This document shows positions 1 to 10,511 of a stretch of DNA of 64,000 bases, one piece after another. The notes below the pieces were generated by a model. It ran no database searches. It had not been told where the DNA came from and saw nothing but the letters and a program-made list of their open reading frames with translations. Positions within the stretch are counted from its first letter, which is position 1. Every line of letters begins with the position of its first letter. Source of the stretch: Climacteris rufus (Eukaryota > Chordata > Aves > Passeriformes > Climacteridae); the NCBI GenBank assembly GCA_013398175.1, contig VZRZ01004225.1:1164734-1228733 (forward strand). Direction: 5' to 3'. Position numbers and translations under genes: made by a program.

Positions 1-174
1 TTGAGGGATGTGCTGACAAGGTTCTTTGGTCTGCCATCTCAGTGATGGCAGGGAATGGACATCTGTGTGGCAGCAAAGACACACGGGTTATTGATCCATC
101 AGAAACCACAGAAATGCATGAGAATGCTTAATTCCTACATCACCATTCTCCTCCCCAAGAAGGTGTGGGGATCA

Positions 175-365
175 ATAGCCCAACAGAAGTGCAGCTACAC
201 CAGTGCACACAGCACAAGCAACAGACAGGACGAGCTGTGCAGCAGGAAAACTGCCATCAGTTTTCTGAGAGTTGCCATCATGGAAACACAATGGGATGAC
301 TCACAAAACCAGAGTGCTGCAATGGATGGCTATGCACTCTCCAGAAGGGATAAGCAAGGAAGGAG
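175..365 (+). pseudogene. CR1 ORF2 endonuclease remnant (N-terminal part only)
   Basis: This is the start of the apurinic-like endonuclease that nicks target DNA for CR1 insertion. The frame reads KCSYTSAHSTSNRQDEL, corresponding to the family's opening block (a 'LYTNARS..NKQ-EL' pattern). It continues through METQWDDS, the ITE-W-DDS region in which the family's glutamate is a catalytic metal ligand, and then MDGYALSRRDKQGRR. It stops at the point where functional copies carry a glycine-rich GGGVALYV-like block, which is missing. The frame is open from about 55 to 375, but only the first third of the domain is present. The peptide ahead of 175 does not resemble the endonuclease and is probably the linker or 5' part of the element. 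Non-functional. Confidence 0.8.
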
Positions 366-1150
366 ATGTGGCTGAGGTACTTCATGATTTCTTTGTCTCA
401 GTCTTTATTACTAAGACCCAGAAGCTCTCTGGGTATCCAGCTTCCTGAGCTGGAAGACAGAGGCCAGGTACAGTTTAAAGCCCCCACAATCCAAGGAGAA
501 ATGGTCAGTGACCTGACAGACAACTTAGACACATGCAAGTCTATGGAGGCAGATGGGATCCACCCAAGGGTATTGAGGGATCTGGTGGAAGTGTTCACTG
601 ACCCAATTTTCGGCATTTACTAGCAGTCCTGGCTAACTGGGGAGGTCCCAGATAACTGGAGGTTGTCAAACGTGATGCCCACATACAAGAAAGGCTGGAA
701 GGAGGATCTGGAGAACTACAGGCCTGCCAACCTAACCTCAGTGTCAGGGAAGGTCTGCCATAGAGAAGATCATCTTGAGGGCCATCACATGGCACATACC
801 GGGAGTCAGGCCCAGGCATCAGGGGCTTGTGAAAGGCAGGTCCTGCTAGACTAAACTAGCCTCCTCCTATGACAGAGTGACACTGCTTAGTGGACAGGGC
901 TGTGGATGCAATCTACCTGGACTCCAGTAAAGCCTTTGACACCGTTTCCCACGGCATTCCCCTGAAGAAACTGGCTGCTCATGGCTTAGAAGGGTGTCCT
1001 CTGTGTAAAACACTAGCTGGGCGAGCCATGGAGTGGAGATGAACGGCATTAAATCCATCTGGTGACTGGTCAAAAATGGTGTTCCCTAAGGCTTGGTATT
1101 TGGCCCAGTTCTGTTTAATACCTTTAGTCCATTTGCAAATGACACCAATT
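366..1150 (+). pseudogene. CR1 ORF2 reverse transcriptase remnant, fingers and palm
   Basis: The RT block begins with GDVAEVLHDFF-like coding, shifts frame, and continues with KSMEADGIHPRVLRDL. It then reads VPDNWRLSNV-like and YKKGWKEDLENYRPANLTS, all hallmarks of the CR1 RT N-terminal region. Palm motif A is recognisable at about 914-946 (YLDSSKAFDTVS, catalytic Asp present). The VFGPVLFN block starts at about 1093, and motif C at 1132-1146 reads FANDT. The usual FADD is altered: codon 1138-1140 is AAT (Asn) where family members have Asp. About 15-20 residues normally lying between the VLFN block and FADD are also gone. In-frame stops occur, for example near 620 and 845-858. Dead by multiple independent lesions. 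Confidence 0.9.
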
Positions 1151-1790
1151 TAGGTAGGAGTATCAATCTGTTGGAGGGCAGGAAGGCTCTACAGAGCGAT
1201 CTGGACAGGCTAGATCAATGGACCGAGGCCAATTGTAGGAGGTCCAACAAGGCCAAGTCCAAGTGCCAGGTCCTGCGCTTGGGTAACCACAACCCCATGC
1301 AGCATTACAGGCTTGGGGAAGAGTGGCTGGAAAGCTGACCAGCAGAAAAGAACCTGGTTCATATTCAACAACTGAATGTGAACCAGCATGTGCCCAGGTG
1401 GCCAAGAAGAGCAATGGCATCCTGGCCTGTATCAGGAATGGTGTGTCCAGCAGGGCCAAGACAGTGATTGTCCCTCTGTACTCAACACTAGTGAGGCTGC
1501 AGCTCAAATTCTGTGTTCATTTCTGGCTCTTCAGCTCCAAGAAAGACACTGAAGTGCTGGAGCATGTCCAGAGAAGGGCAACAGAGCAGGTGAAGGGTCT
1601 GGAGGAAAAGTCTGATGAGAAGCAGCTAAGGAAGGTGGAGGTGTTTAGTCTGGAGAAAAAGAGGCTCAGGGGACACCTTATCACTCTCTGCAACTGCCTG
1701 AAGGGAGGCTGTAGGGAGGCAGGGATCTGTCTCTTGTCTCTAGTAACAAGCAACAGGACAAGAGGAAACTGCCTCAAGTTGAACTAGGGG
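1151..1790 (+). pseudogene. CR1 ORF2 C-terminal region (RT thumb and tail)
   Basis: Continuation of ORF2. One frame (to about 1338) reads LEGRKALQSDLDRLDQW and HYRLGEEWLES. After a frame shift, a second frame (about 1323-1787) reads VAKKSNGILACIRNGVSSR, PLYSTLVRLQLKFCVHFW, LEHVQRRATEQVKGLE and SLEKKRLRGHLITLCNCL. These are the characteristic post-palm blocks of CR1 ORF2. The second frame is open for 154 codons, the best-preserved part of this copy. It ends in the R-RGN-LKL block just before the 3' untranslated part. There is no promoter or translation context of its own; it is repeat debris, not a host gene. Confidence 0.9.
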
Positions 1791-2002
1791 AGGTTTAGAT
1801 TGGATATTAGGAAAACTTTCTTCACCAAAGAGGTGATCCAAGTACTGATAGAGGCTGTCCAGGAAAGTGGTGGAGTCATTAGCCATGGAGGTGTTTAAAA
1901 GATGTGTAAACGTGGCACTTAGTGATGTGACTTAGTGGTGAACTTGGCAGTGTTAGGCCAGCAGTTCCACTTGACAATCTCAAAGGTTTTTTCCAATATA
2001 AA

Positions 2003-2899
2003 AAAGCCGATGAGGAGATGTCTTATAGTAAAACTGACAGTAATCTCATGCAGCTAGAAGGACTTAAAGCATTTCTAGAACATTGGACTATTATATAAAC
2101 TAACATGTACACCCAGTCTGTCTTTGTTTTCTTTTTTTTTCCCCTTCAATGCACTAATATTATAAAGCAGCACAGACTGCAGCAATTATCCATATTGATT
2201 ATGCTGTTTGGGTCAGATGTTCTTCTGCATTTTATAAGCACAAAATTAGAACAGTTTTGAAAAAATACCTGCCCTGATTGTTTCAGAAGTCCATTCAGAT
2301 AGGAGTTGGCATTGCATCTTTAACATACAATAGTTCTATCACTTTTTAAAAAAACTTTTCTGAAATTTAATACTCTACATAGAAATCAAAAAGGGACTTT
2401 TCTCTAGGGACAAAATACAAAAAGCACTTCCACAGTCAATTCTTACACAGGAACCTGACTTCATATCAATTAAAAAGGAAGTTTAGCACCTGCTTACATG
2501 TTAAATAGTTGAAGAGTTTTGTAAGTCTTGTCCTGGATCCTTTACAACTAAAAACATCTGCAGCTAAGACTATGAAGTGAAGTCCAAGGCCAAAGGGCAG
2601 GCCAGTACCAGACAGAAAAGAAGTGAAGTCTTGAATTCCCAGCCCTTTGTCCCTCCCCTGCTGAAATGGTGAATGTCCTCAATACTTCAGCACAGGTTAA
2701 ATCCTTTCAGAATCTCTCTGCATTTTTGATATAAAGAATGTAGAGTGCATTGAAATTCAATAATTAATCCTGCAGTGTAGGGCAGGAGGTTGAGTAAATT
2801 TTTGTATTCTTAAATTGTCAACTTTTAATTTTCCTTTATAGCCACTTGCATGTCCCATCATAGGCATAGTAAAAAGGAGCATTCAATGTATATTGCTAT
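2003..2899. other. Unassigned AT-rich sequence
   Basis: Between the left-edge CR1 and the ancient CR1 fragment. I see no convincing coding frame, RNA gene or recognisable repeat apart from short T- and A-runs. Confidence 0.6.
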
Positions 2900-3490
2900 T
2901 TTTGTCATGAGTTTCTCATCTTACTTCTCCTGATACTTACCCAACCTCTTCAGCCTCTTCACATTAAACACAAGTAATTTTTGTTCCTTCAGACTGACTC
3001 TATTCTTGCTATATCTTTCTCTTGGTGATCAGAACCGAACATATTAAAGTGATGTTGTACCACTGATCTATAGACCACAATATATTTGTTATAATGCTCA
3101 CACTACAGTATCATTAGATACATTTTCAATACACTTTTCTACCCCATTCCTCAACATTGCTTAACATTTTGTTTGCTGTTATGTTTAGCGTTGCACACTA
3201 AAGCAAAGGTTTTCACTGAGCTGTCCTCAGTGATATCCAGGCATATTTCCTCTAGGTTATAGTTAATTTAGAACTCAGTAATGTGTATGAGTAGTTCAAA
3301 TTGTTTTTTTCCCAATGTGCACTGCATTTCATCTGTCAGCAATGAATCATTTGTCATTATGCTGCCTGTTAGCTCAGTGAGGTGCCTCAGAAGTCTGGCA
3401 CACTTGCTTCTAATCTCTACAAACCTAAGCAAAAGGGAAATTCTTGCGCATCTTACTCTCTTTTTAAAATACTCATAACTGTATTAAATT
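2900..3490 (-). mobile_element. Ancient CR1/L3-like LINE fragment
   Basis: Read as the antisense of an amniote L3-like CR1, the order of blocks fits the old consensus. There is a 'cagaacc' segment near 3030, then 'ttcctcaacattgctta' and 'ttttgtttgctgttatg' near 3150-3185 (family: 'cctaacattctgttagc'). 'cgttgcacactaaagca' (family: 'cgctgcacattgagcgg') follows at about 3190. Then come 'gttttcactgagctgtcc' (3209-3226), 'cccaatgtgcactgcatttc' (3311-3330) and 'catctgtcagcaatgaatc' (family: 'gaatttcatctgcca'). The order and spacing of these blocks is the evidence; identity is low, so this predates the avian CR1 subfamilies elsewhere in the window. The ends are soft. Confidence 0.6.
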
Positions 3491-6400
3491 TTCCTTAAAA
3501 GAATTAATGGGAGACAATTTCAGAAACTCTTAACAATCACAAAATATCACACCATATTTTCCTCATCCTGATTAATATTTTGTAAAGATTTTCTAATAGA
3601 TTAGAAAAGCACTATTTTTAAGCATAGAAATCATTCTTGTTTCTTCAATACACTTCAGATTTTAGCAATTTGGTTTTTTTTTGCTTTCAAATACATTGTG
3701 GGTGTTTTATTGTAAAATGCTCCTTAGTTATTTTTACTTGTACAGTTACTGGGAAGTATTTTTTTTAAAAAGCATTTGAACCCCCATTTTGCCATTGTTT
3801 TGACAGAATAGAATCAGTTGCAGAACTAGACCCCCAGAGCTATATGCAATTTTCAGTCCATAGTCTGAGTGGTCTGAATAGGGCTGTAGGTTTTATTCCC
3901 TGACATGTGAAGGAAGGAGAAAAAAAAACCCAAACTGCTGATATGATAGACCTTCTTCCATAGCTTTTAAGCCCATGTCCCCAGTGCCCCACTACATACA
4001 GTATTTTTGCTGGTGGATTCATGTAGTTAATACTCATCTATTTTTGCTGACAGGATGTATGATGCATAATGCTCTTATGCAAAGCTCTGCAACACAGTGG
4101 CAAACATTTTTCCTGCTGTACATCAGTACTAAAGGTTTGCAAACCCCTCAGATGAGGGGATAGTCCAGTTTGGCAGGTTTCCCCCTCAGAATTTTTGTCC
4201 TCTAAAAAAAAAAAAATTAATAATTTGTCTCTAAACCCTTTATATGAGATTTATGCTGTCATTTTGATGTTTCTGTTTCAGGAACAAAAAGTAAACAGGT
4301 AAAACTCATAAGTAATATCTTGACACGTGTATTCCATTCATTATAACAATTGAATTTACAGCGATAGGGAATATGCTCCTGAGAATAAGCTTCCTGAAGT
4401 TTGACTTGGGCTGGAGCCAAAACATTTCAGGTTTAGTACTCAGGAGTATTATTTAGAAGATAAATTTCTTGATATCAGATTTTGGGAAAGGTAGAATTAG
4501 CATCAAGCCTTGTTGCACAGCAATTCATTGGAGGGAACACAACCTGTATTACTTGCTCATATTCACAATAATAATTAAAAGCCAAACCAAAACAAACCTC
4601 TGGCAAGGGGGAATTTAGCTTTAATAAAATGTTTTGAAAAAGCTGTTTGAGAGTATTCTACCAAAGTAAAAAGTGAGCAATATTCTCCGCTTTATTTTTA
4701 TGTTAGCACATATTGTTGTGTGACTTCAAATAGATTTTGAGCACTATACAGTCTTACAGTCTTTCACTATTAAAACTGTTTATTCCTATAAACAAGGGAC
4801 CCATTATTGATCTTGAATTTCTGTGTGACAAAAACAGTTCTTGAACCACTGTGCAGCAGTTCCTCACAAAATACACTCTTGCAGAAAGGATTACATTCAG
4901 CTAAAACCATTTTTACAAAGAAACTACAGCAGCAAAAAGGAAATACAAGCTACTTATTTTCCCTTTGCTTACTTAGACACTAAGTTTTTGCAGATGGTGA
5001 ACTTATGCCTGTAGCATTACGTGTGCAGAAATGGGCACACACACCATTCACATACATACATCTGAACAGGAATTGATTCGTAAGTAACAAAAACTCTCCT
5101 TCTAGTCTTGCAAGTGCAATTTTCATAAGTATGTAAATGTTATTTTTATGCAACATGGTAAGCAACCATATCAGCTTGTGTTTGTTTGCAAATAAAAGAA
5201 CAGCGGTATTACTCCTCAAAACTACACTATTGCACACATACCTATTCTTCAACATTGGGCTGAGCTGTACATATTGCATTATGTGACTTTATCCACATTT
5301 AGAGTACAACACAAGTTTTAAATTACTTTTAAAAACATACAACAGATCTGTCTAAATTTAATGAAAATAAGCCTGAAGTTGTACAGGAAACCACAGATGT
5401 CATTGAAAGTCAAAAAGGATGATGATATTTTAAAAATGGTCTCAGATCTAGTACTAAAATATACAAACTCCTCACTGCCTATTGCTGACTTGGACCTATT
5501 CTGAAAGGCATCTTTTTTGAGATACACCTCTTCATGAACAATGAGTGAAAACATAAGGCAATCTAAATGTATTAATGGAGAGAAAACAGCTGGTGGCACT
5601 GAAAGCCTCAGAGAAAAAGGCAGTACAAGGGGTTTTTTTTATTTTTTACAAGGTGTTTCAACTTCCTTAGAAGGGGAAAAGAATAAAAAAGCTTCTCAGC
5701 AGCACCACCTGTTTATTTTATTTTTGATTCCCATTTACCTGATTCTTATGAGGCCATTTAGGCTTCTTGAAGCAGTTCAGTTTTTTCTTTTTGTTTGTTA
5801 TTTTTTAGTTCAGGGTTTTGATTTTTTTTTACTTACTACTGCAGGACAGTGATACCACAACAATAAGTATGTCTTGATCCCCTACATTACAATGATGTGA
5901 TTATGTTTTGAAAATGTGGTGAGTTTTACACCACTCTTATGGTTCTTTCTATTACACAGACACCATTATTGTACACCTCTCTCTCCCTAGATTCTGACAT
6001 TATAAGAAATCTAAGCTGGTAACAGCTGGAATGAATACACAAAGGAGTAATAAAAGGATTAGATTATTTATATAACTAAGTATTGTTAATACATATATCG
6101 AAAGTGATATTCTCTTTCACTAATTTCATTGTCAACAGTTTCATAAAGAAGTGAATTCCAGACAGTCCATTTATCATTACAGGATTTAGCATTGCTTCGT
6201 AAACTGTATTATGTTGCAAGTTGTTTTTTACTTCAATCATGATGGCAAAATTGCTGCAGCCACATTTTTTCTTGGGGAGAAGAATGGCAGAGGAATGCTC
6301 CATTAAAAGACATTCATTTTATAATAGAAATCCATAGATATCCTATTTCCTGCCACAAAAATTTGGAAAAATGAATGCTTATCCAGCAGTTCATGCAGTT

Positions 6401-7464
6401 TCTTGATTTCAAAGCCCATAAAGGCTATTAAAGTAATCTAGCTAATAGCACAATAGACTTCTTGGTGCAAGCACAAATGCCTATAATATCTTCAATTCGT
6501 CTTTGCTTTCAGTAATCCTCCAGTAAATCACACTCAAAAATAAATACATAAATCCTCAAAATGTTGATATTTCCTGAATCACTATTAGTTAGCAATCAGA
6601 AATGGAGAATGCATTTTCCTTCTGTTTTGATTTTTTTTTATTTTTAATTTTAAGCAAAGGATTAGGTTTTGTTTCATTTTTCAACAGCTTTAAAACATTT
6701 TGGTTCAAGAAACAGTCTCTTTCCTTTAAGTGCATGCATTGACCAATATATTTTTATCTTCGAAAATTCAAATGTTAGTAAAAGAAAAGTACAGTATTAG
6801 TCAGTGATAAAGTCAATGGTAAATGTGTTTCCACTTAAAAATACTGAAGTATTCACCACATTTCTCCTCTTCAATAACAACAAACTTTATCAAATACATT
6901 TAGGAAAAGAACTCCTCGGTCTCTCCTCAGTGTCTTGTCAGTGAGGAGTTATTCTGGCTACAAACATACTGTACATGTTATTGAAATTGTTTAATAATAG
7001 AAGACCATGCACTTTCATGTAATTCATAATTAGAAGATGACTACAACTGCATTATTTAAAATCAAGCCTTTATCAGCACCAGTTTTAGACAGAAGCTGAG
7101 AATCATTTGTGAGCTGTGGCAGACCCAGACTGTTCAAAGCAATTGCTGTTCAGCATGAAAGCTGCAATGGAGGTCACAGAACAGGTCAGGAGGAAAGATA
7201 GTGTATCGATTTCACACCAGGAATAGAGGCGAAGCAAGGGCCCACTGTTGCTGCATGTGATGTATTTCACTTCAGTTTAAGGCACATTTCATTCCAATTC
7301 AAGAGGGGGTGGGGAGCAAAGGGTGAGCGGATTTCACACTGAATCATGATGAATTCTGGACTTGTGTATTCCAGTAAATATCTCCTTCCTGACATTAAAT
7401 ATTTCTATAGCAGAGTGAATACAATGAAAATTAGACTGCAATCAGATAGCAGAAGAGGATTCCC

Positions 7465-7527
7465 AGGAAAAAATAAAAACACAAACAAAACCAAAACAAA
7501 AGCCCCCAAAAAACCTCCCACCAAAAT
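7465..7527 (+). repeat. A/C-rich low-complexity tract
   Basis: Nearly pure A and C on this strand, with runs such as 'aaaacacaaacaaaacc' and 'gcccccaaaaaacctccc'. One of several such islands in the window. Confidence 0.8.
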
Positions 7528-8759
7528 CTATACAGGATTAGGTCTACTGCCTCCCAGATTAGTATATACAAATGCTGTCTCAAACCCAGAAAACTGTTAC
7601 AAATGAAGTCTACCAAAGAAACTGCACTTTGTTCCAATATTCATACTACTGAAGACAACTTTATATGATATTCTAATCTTTTATTAAAACATCGTTAAGC
7701 CGCATAAACCTAAGCCAAAAGGCTTCAAAAAGTAAAGGACAGAAAGTCTGTTCACACAAACCTCCCAGTTACGCACACACAAAGGCATGCTCAGTGCAAA
7801 GAGAATGCAACTCCTGACAAAATATTTTAAACACAGCAGTATAATAGACACACAAAAAGGTGGCGCATAACTGTATTTTATTTTAATTTTATTTATTTCC
7901 ATATGGTAGTATAAATTGATATTCCAAATAACCTTGACTACCCTAGCAAAGGATATTGGCAAGTATCCCTGTTTTATAGAACAAGTCAATTATTATTTCT
8001 ATTTCATTGTTTACTCATAATGGCCAGTTTCTGTCCCAACTTTTTTAATAAACAAATAAAAAATAAAATAATCAGTTCTAATGAGAAAAGTATTTATGTA
8101 ATTAAAGGCTTTCTCAAGTTATTTGGATAACAGCATAGATTTGTTCAATTTTTTTTCCAGCACTGGGAGACTTAATTTCCAGTACTTTTACCCAGTATGC
8201 TGTAAAAGTGTCAACTTCTAAACTGTTAGGTTCACATACAGGGTAATGGTCAAATGCTAAGACTTTTACAGATAAAGCGCTCCCTCCATCCCCTGATCTT
8301 ACTTTGCATAATTTGTTCTCTGAAAAAGTGCTCCTCTTTTGAAATGCTGACTCTGCTATTCTGCTGGTGACAATATTTTACAACTTTTCTAGATCTTTAT
8401 ATTGGCTCCATAACACTAGCAAAATAGCCAGACACTGACATATTTCAGAACAAAAGAGGACTACATTTGAGACTGCACAGAGATTTCCTATTAAATTATT
8501 TATATTAGTTCACTTCCACGTCATTATTTCTTTTCAACTGTTCTAAGGCATCAGTGTCAACTTCTTGAACCCTCTCATGAAAGCTTTGCTGTCATCAGGG
8601 TCTATTTCAGCATCCTTAATTCTGCATAAGGAATCAGTTACCCAGCAAGTTTCCGATCACAAAGGGCCAGATGCTCCTCTCTGCTACATGCTGGAGCTGG
8701 CCAGACGGGCCCCTCACTAAGACTGAGGAGGGCAAAAGGTGGCTGCACAGAGAGAGAGG

Positions 8760-8771
8760 GTGTGTGTGTGT
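8760..8771 (+). repeat. Short (GT)6 microsatellite
   Basis: Six GT units following a GA-rich 'agagagaggg' segment. Confidence 0.8.
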
Positions 8772-10489
8772 ACTACTGGCCTGCCACAAAACAGCTGAGA
8801 CTGCTGTGCATGAAAAGAGAAAAAAAATTTAATCAGTGGAAATGGTTAACAAACTGAAGTGATGGCAGCAATCAGGTACTCCATGATCCACAAGGAAATG
8901 TCATTAACTTGCACTGCAAAATTCATAATAGTTATCACTTCTCAACAATTCTTTGGTGATGCTGTGCTGTCTAAATGTAAAGAAATCTCATTGCTGTGCT
9001 ATATAAATATATAGACATCTTCCACAGCCTTGAGTGAGGCTTTAGTGGATTAGCACTTGCTGGCTACAAACTCAAAACCCACTAACTCTATTTGACCTAC
9101 AGACTCCTACTGACACCACACATCATGAGACTCTTCTTCTGATATGTGGAGTATCAGTAAACTGCCTGTGATGGCTCCTCTCAGGAACATCCAAAAGCAT
9201 GGTGGTGCTTAGGATTGTTTCCTAAAGATGAACTGTAGAGTAGCTGCAGACACAGCTTCACAAGCAAAGGCCAAGAGGACAGGCATCTCTCTTGCCTCAC
9301 AGAGCTAATATCCAGAACTACCTCTTCTCATTAAGAAGCGACAATGACATTAAGACATCCTTACCTCACACCTGTTTCTGGGCTCCCACATAGTACCAGT
9401 AGCCAAAATAGTCATTTTTCCATTACAGTTGGACAGAGAATTGGTATTTTTTTAATGGACAAGGACTTAGCAAGAGAATAAATCATTAAGACCACTGTAA
9501 ACTATAGACTAAGCTATTCTAACATGCACTTCGAAAACAGCTTGCAAGCCACCCATATGGAACAGACAATAAACCCCAAGTAGTTAACCAAAATGCTGTA
9601 ATTCAACATAGTCCACAGTGATTGCTAGGCAAAATTTCAACTCCAAGCCTAATCTGAAGTTCAGTGCTCTCAGTAGCATAGGTCCCCCGTTTTGTACACT
9701 CTTGCATTCCCCTTGAATGCCAACAGGGCAGTTTTGCTTATCTGGGATACATCAGCTGACACTGGGAAAAACACACAGCTGTGGGACTTGCTTTCATTAC
9801 AGTTCAAGTTAAGCCCAAGGCTTTCACATGCCACTGAAAGATTTGTGCCATGCATTGCTGCTGATATTCCTTGTGCAGGAAAGGATATGTCAGGTCATGC
9901 AGTGCTGCAGGGGGGTTTCTCAGGAACATAGCACCAACAGCTGTACCAGCTATGCCCACATGCTGCATGGCTGAGGAAACGTGGCAGGAGCACCAATTGT
10001 ACCATGAGCTGGAATGGTTACTGTGGCTGTGGGCTGGGGAAGCTGTTGCATTTCTCCAAATTTCTAGATCCCGGATTTTTCAGTACTGGCACATTATTCT
10101 ATCATTCCCACAAAGTCCTCAATTACCTCATGAACTGACCTGTGCTGTCAAAAAAAAAGTTCACTAAAAATTCAAAGGAGTTTGAAATCTGAGTATTTTC
10201 TTTTTCCTGTTCAAGAGTGTGAGGGATGGGAATAAGAAAGAAGAGAGAAAAGCAAAGAGGCTTGGGTTAAGTTCAATTAGCAGTAGAGCATACTCTGAAA
10301 AGGTGTGTGCATAAAATACAAGCCTCAGGGAATAACAGTGGTAAATAGACAAATTAAACTTCAAGAGTCTTTCTAACCTCTCATATATACAATTTAAAAA
10401 AAATATTTATCAAGTGTAAAACAATCAGCCTCAGACACTTGCAATGAACATGATAAATTGTCATATTGCATGTGTGTTAATTAATACTA

Positions 10490-10511
10490 CCCCCCCNNNN
10501 NNNNNCCCCCC
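10490..10511. other. Assembly ambiguity: 9 N inside a C homopolymer
   Basis: C7 (10490-10496), nine N (10497-10505), then C6 (10506-10511). The unresolved bases sit inside a cytosine run, so the real sequence is probably a longer C tract (G on the other strand) that was not read reliably. Confidence 0.95.

Larger units (their letters stand above)
1..2002 (+). mobile_element. CR1 LINE, internally deleted copy running in from the left edge
   Basis: Non-LTR retrotransposon of the avian CR1 family. Going left to right it shows a pre-endonuclease stretch, the start of the ORF2 endonuclease (about 175-365), an abrupt join to reverse transcriptase (from about 366), the RT palm and C-terminal region (to about 1790), then a CR1 3' untranslated end to about 2002, including 'gtttagattggatattagg' and 'gatgtgacttagtggtgaac'. 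The final ATTCTATG-type octamers have decayed. The 5' end lies outside the window, so truncation there cannot be judged. Many stops and frame changes mean it cannot be active. CR1 copies normally lack clear target-site duplications and I did not identify any. Family identity is firm; subfamily is not assigned. Confidence 0.95.
3491..10489. other. Long stretch without recognised gene or dispersed repeat
   Basis: Seven kilobases of AT-rich DNA. Only simple tracts stand out: A/T homopolymers, a short (GT)n, an A/C-rich island and a T/G-rich stretch near 5629-5832. Open frames here are 60-105 codons, lack family resemblance and have the composition of the surrounding DNA. The stretch 9860-10130 is somewhat richer in G+C and holds two overlapping open frames, but I see no domain or splice context that supports a gene. 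Confidence 0.5.
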
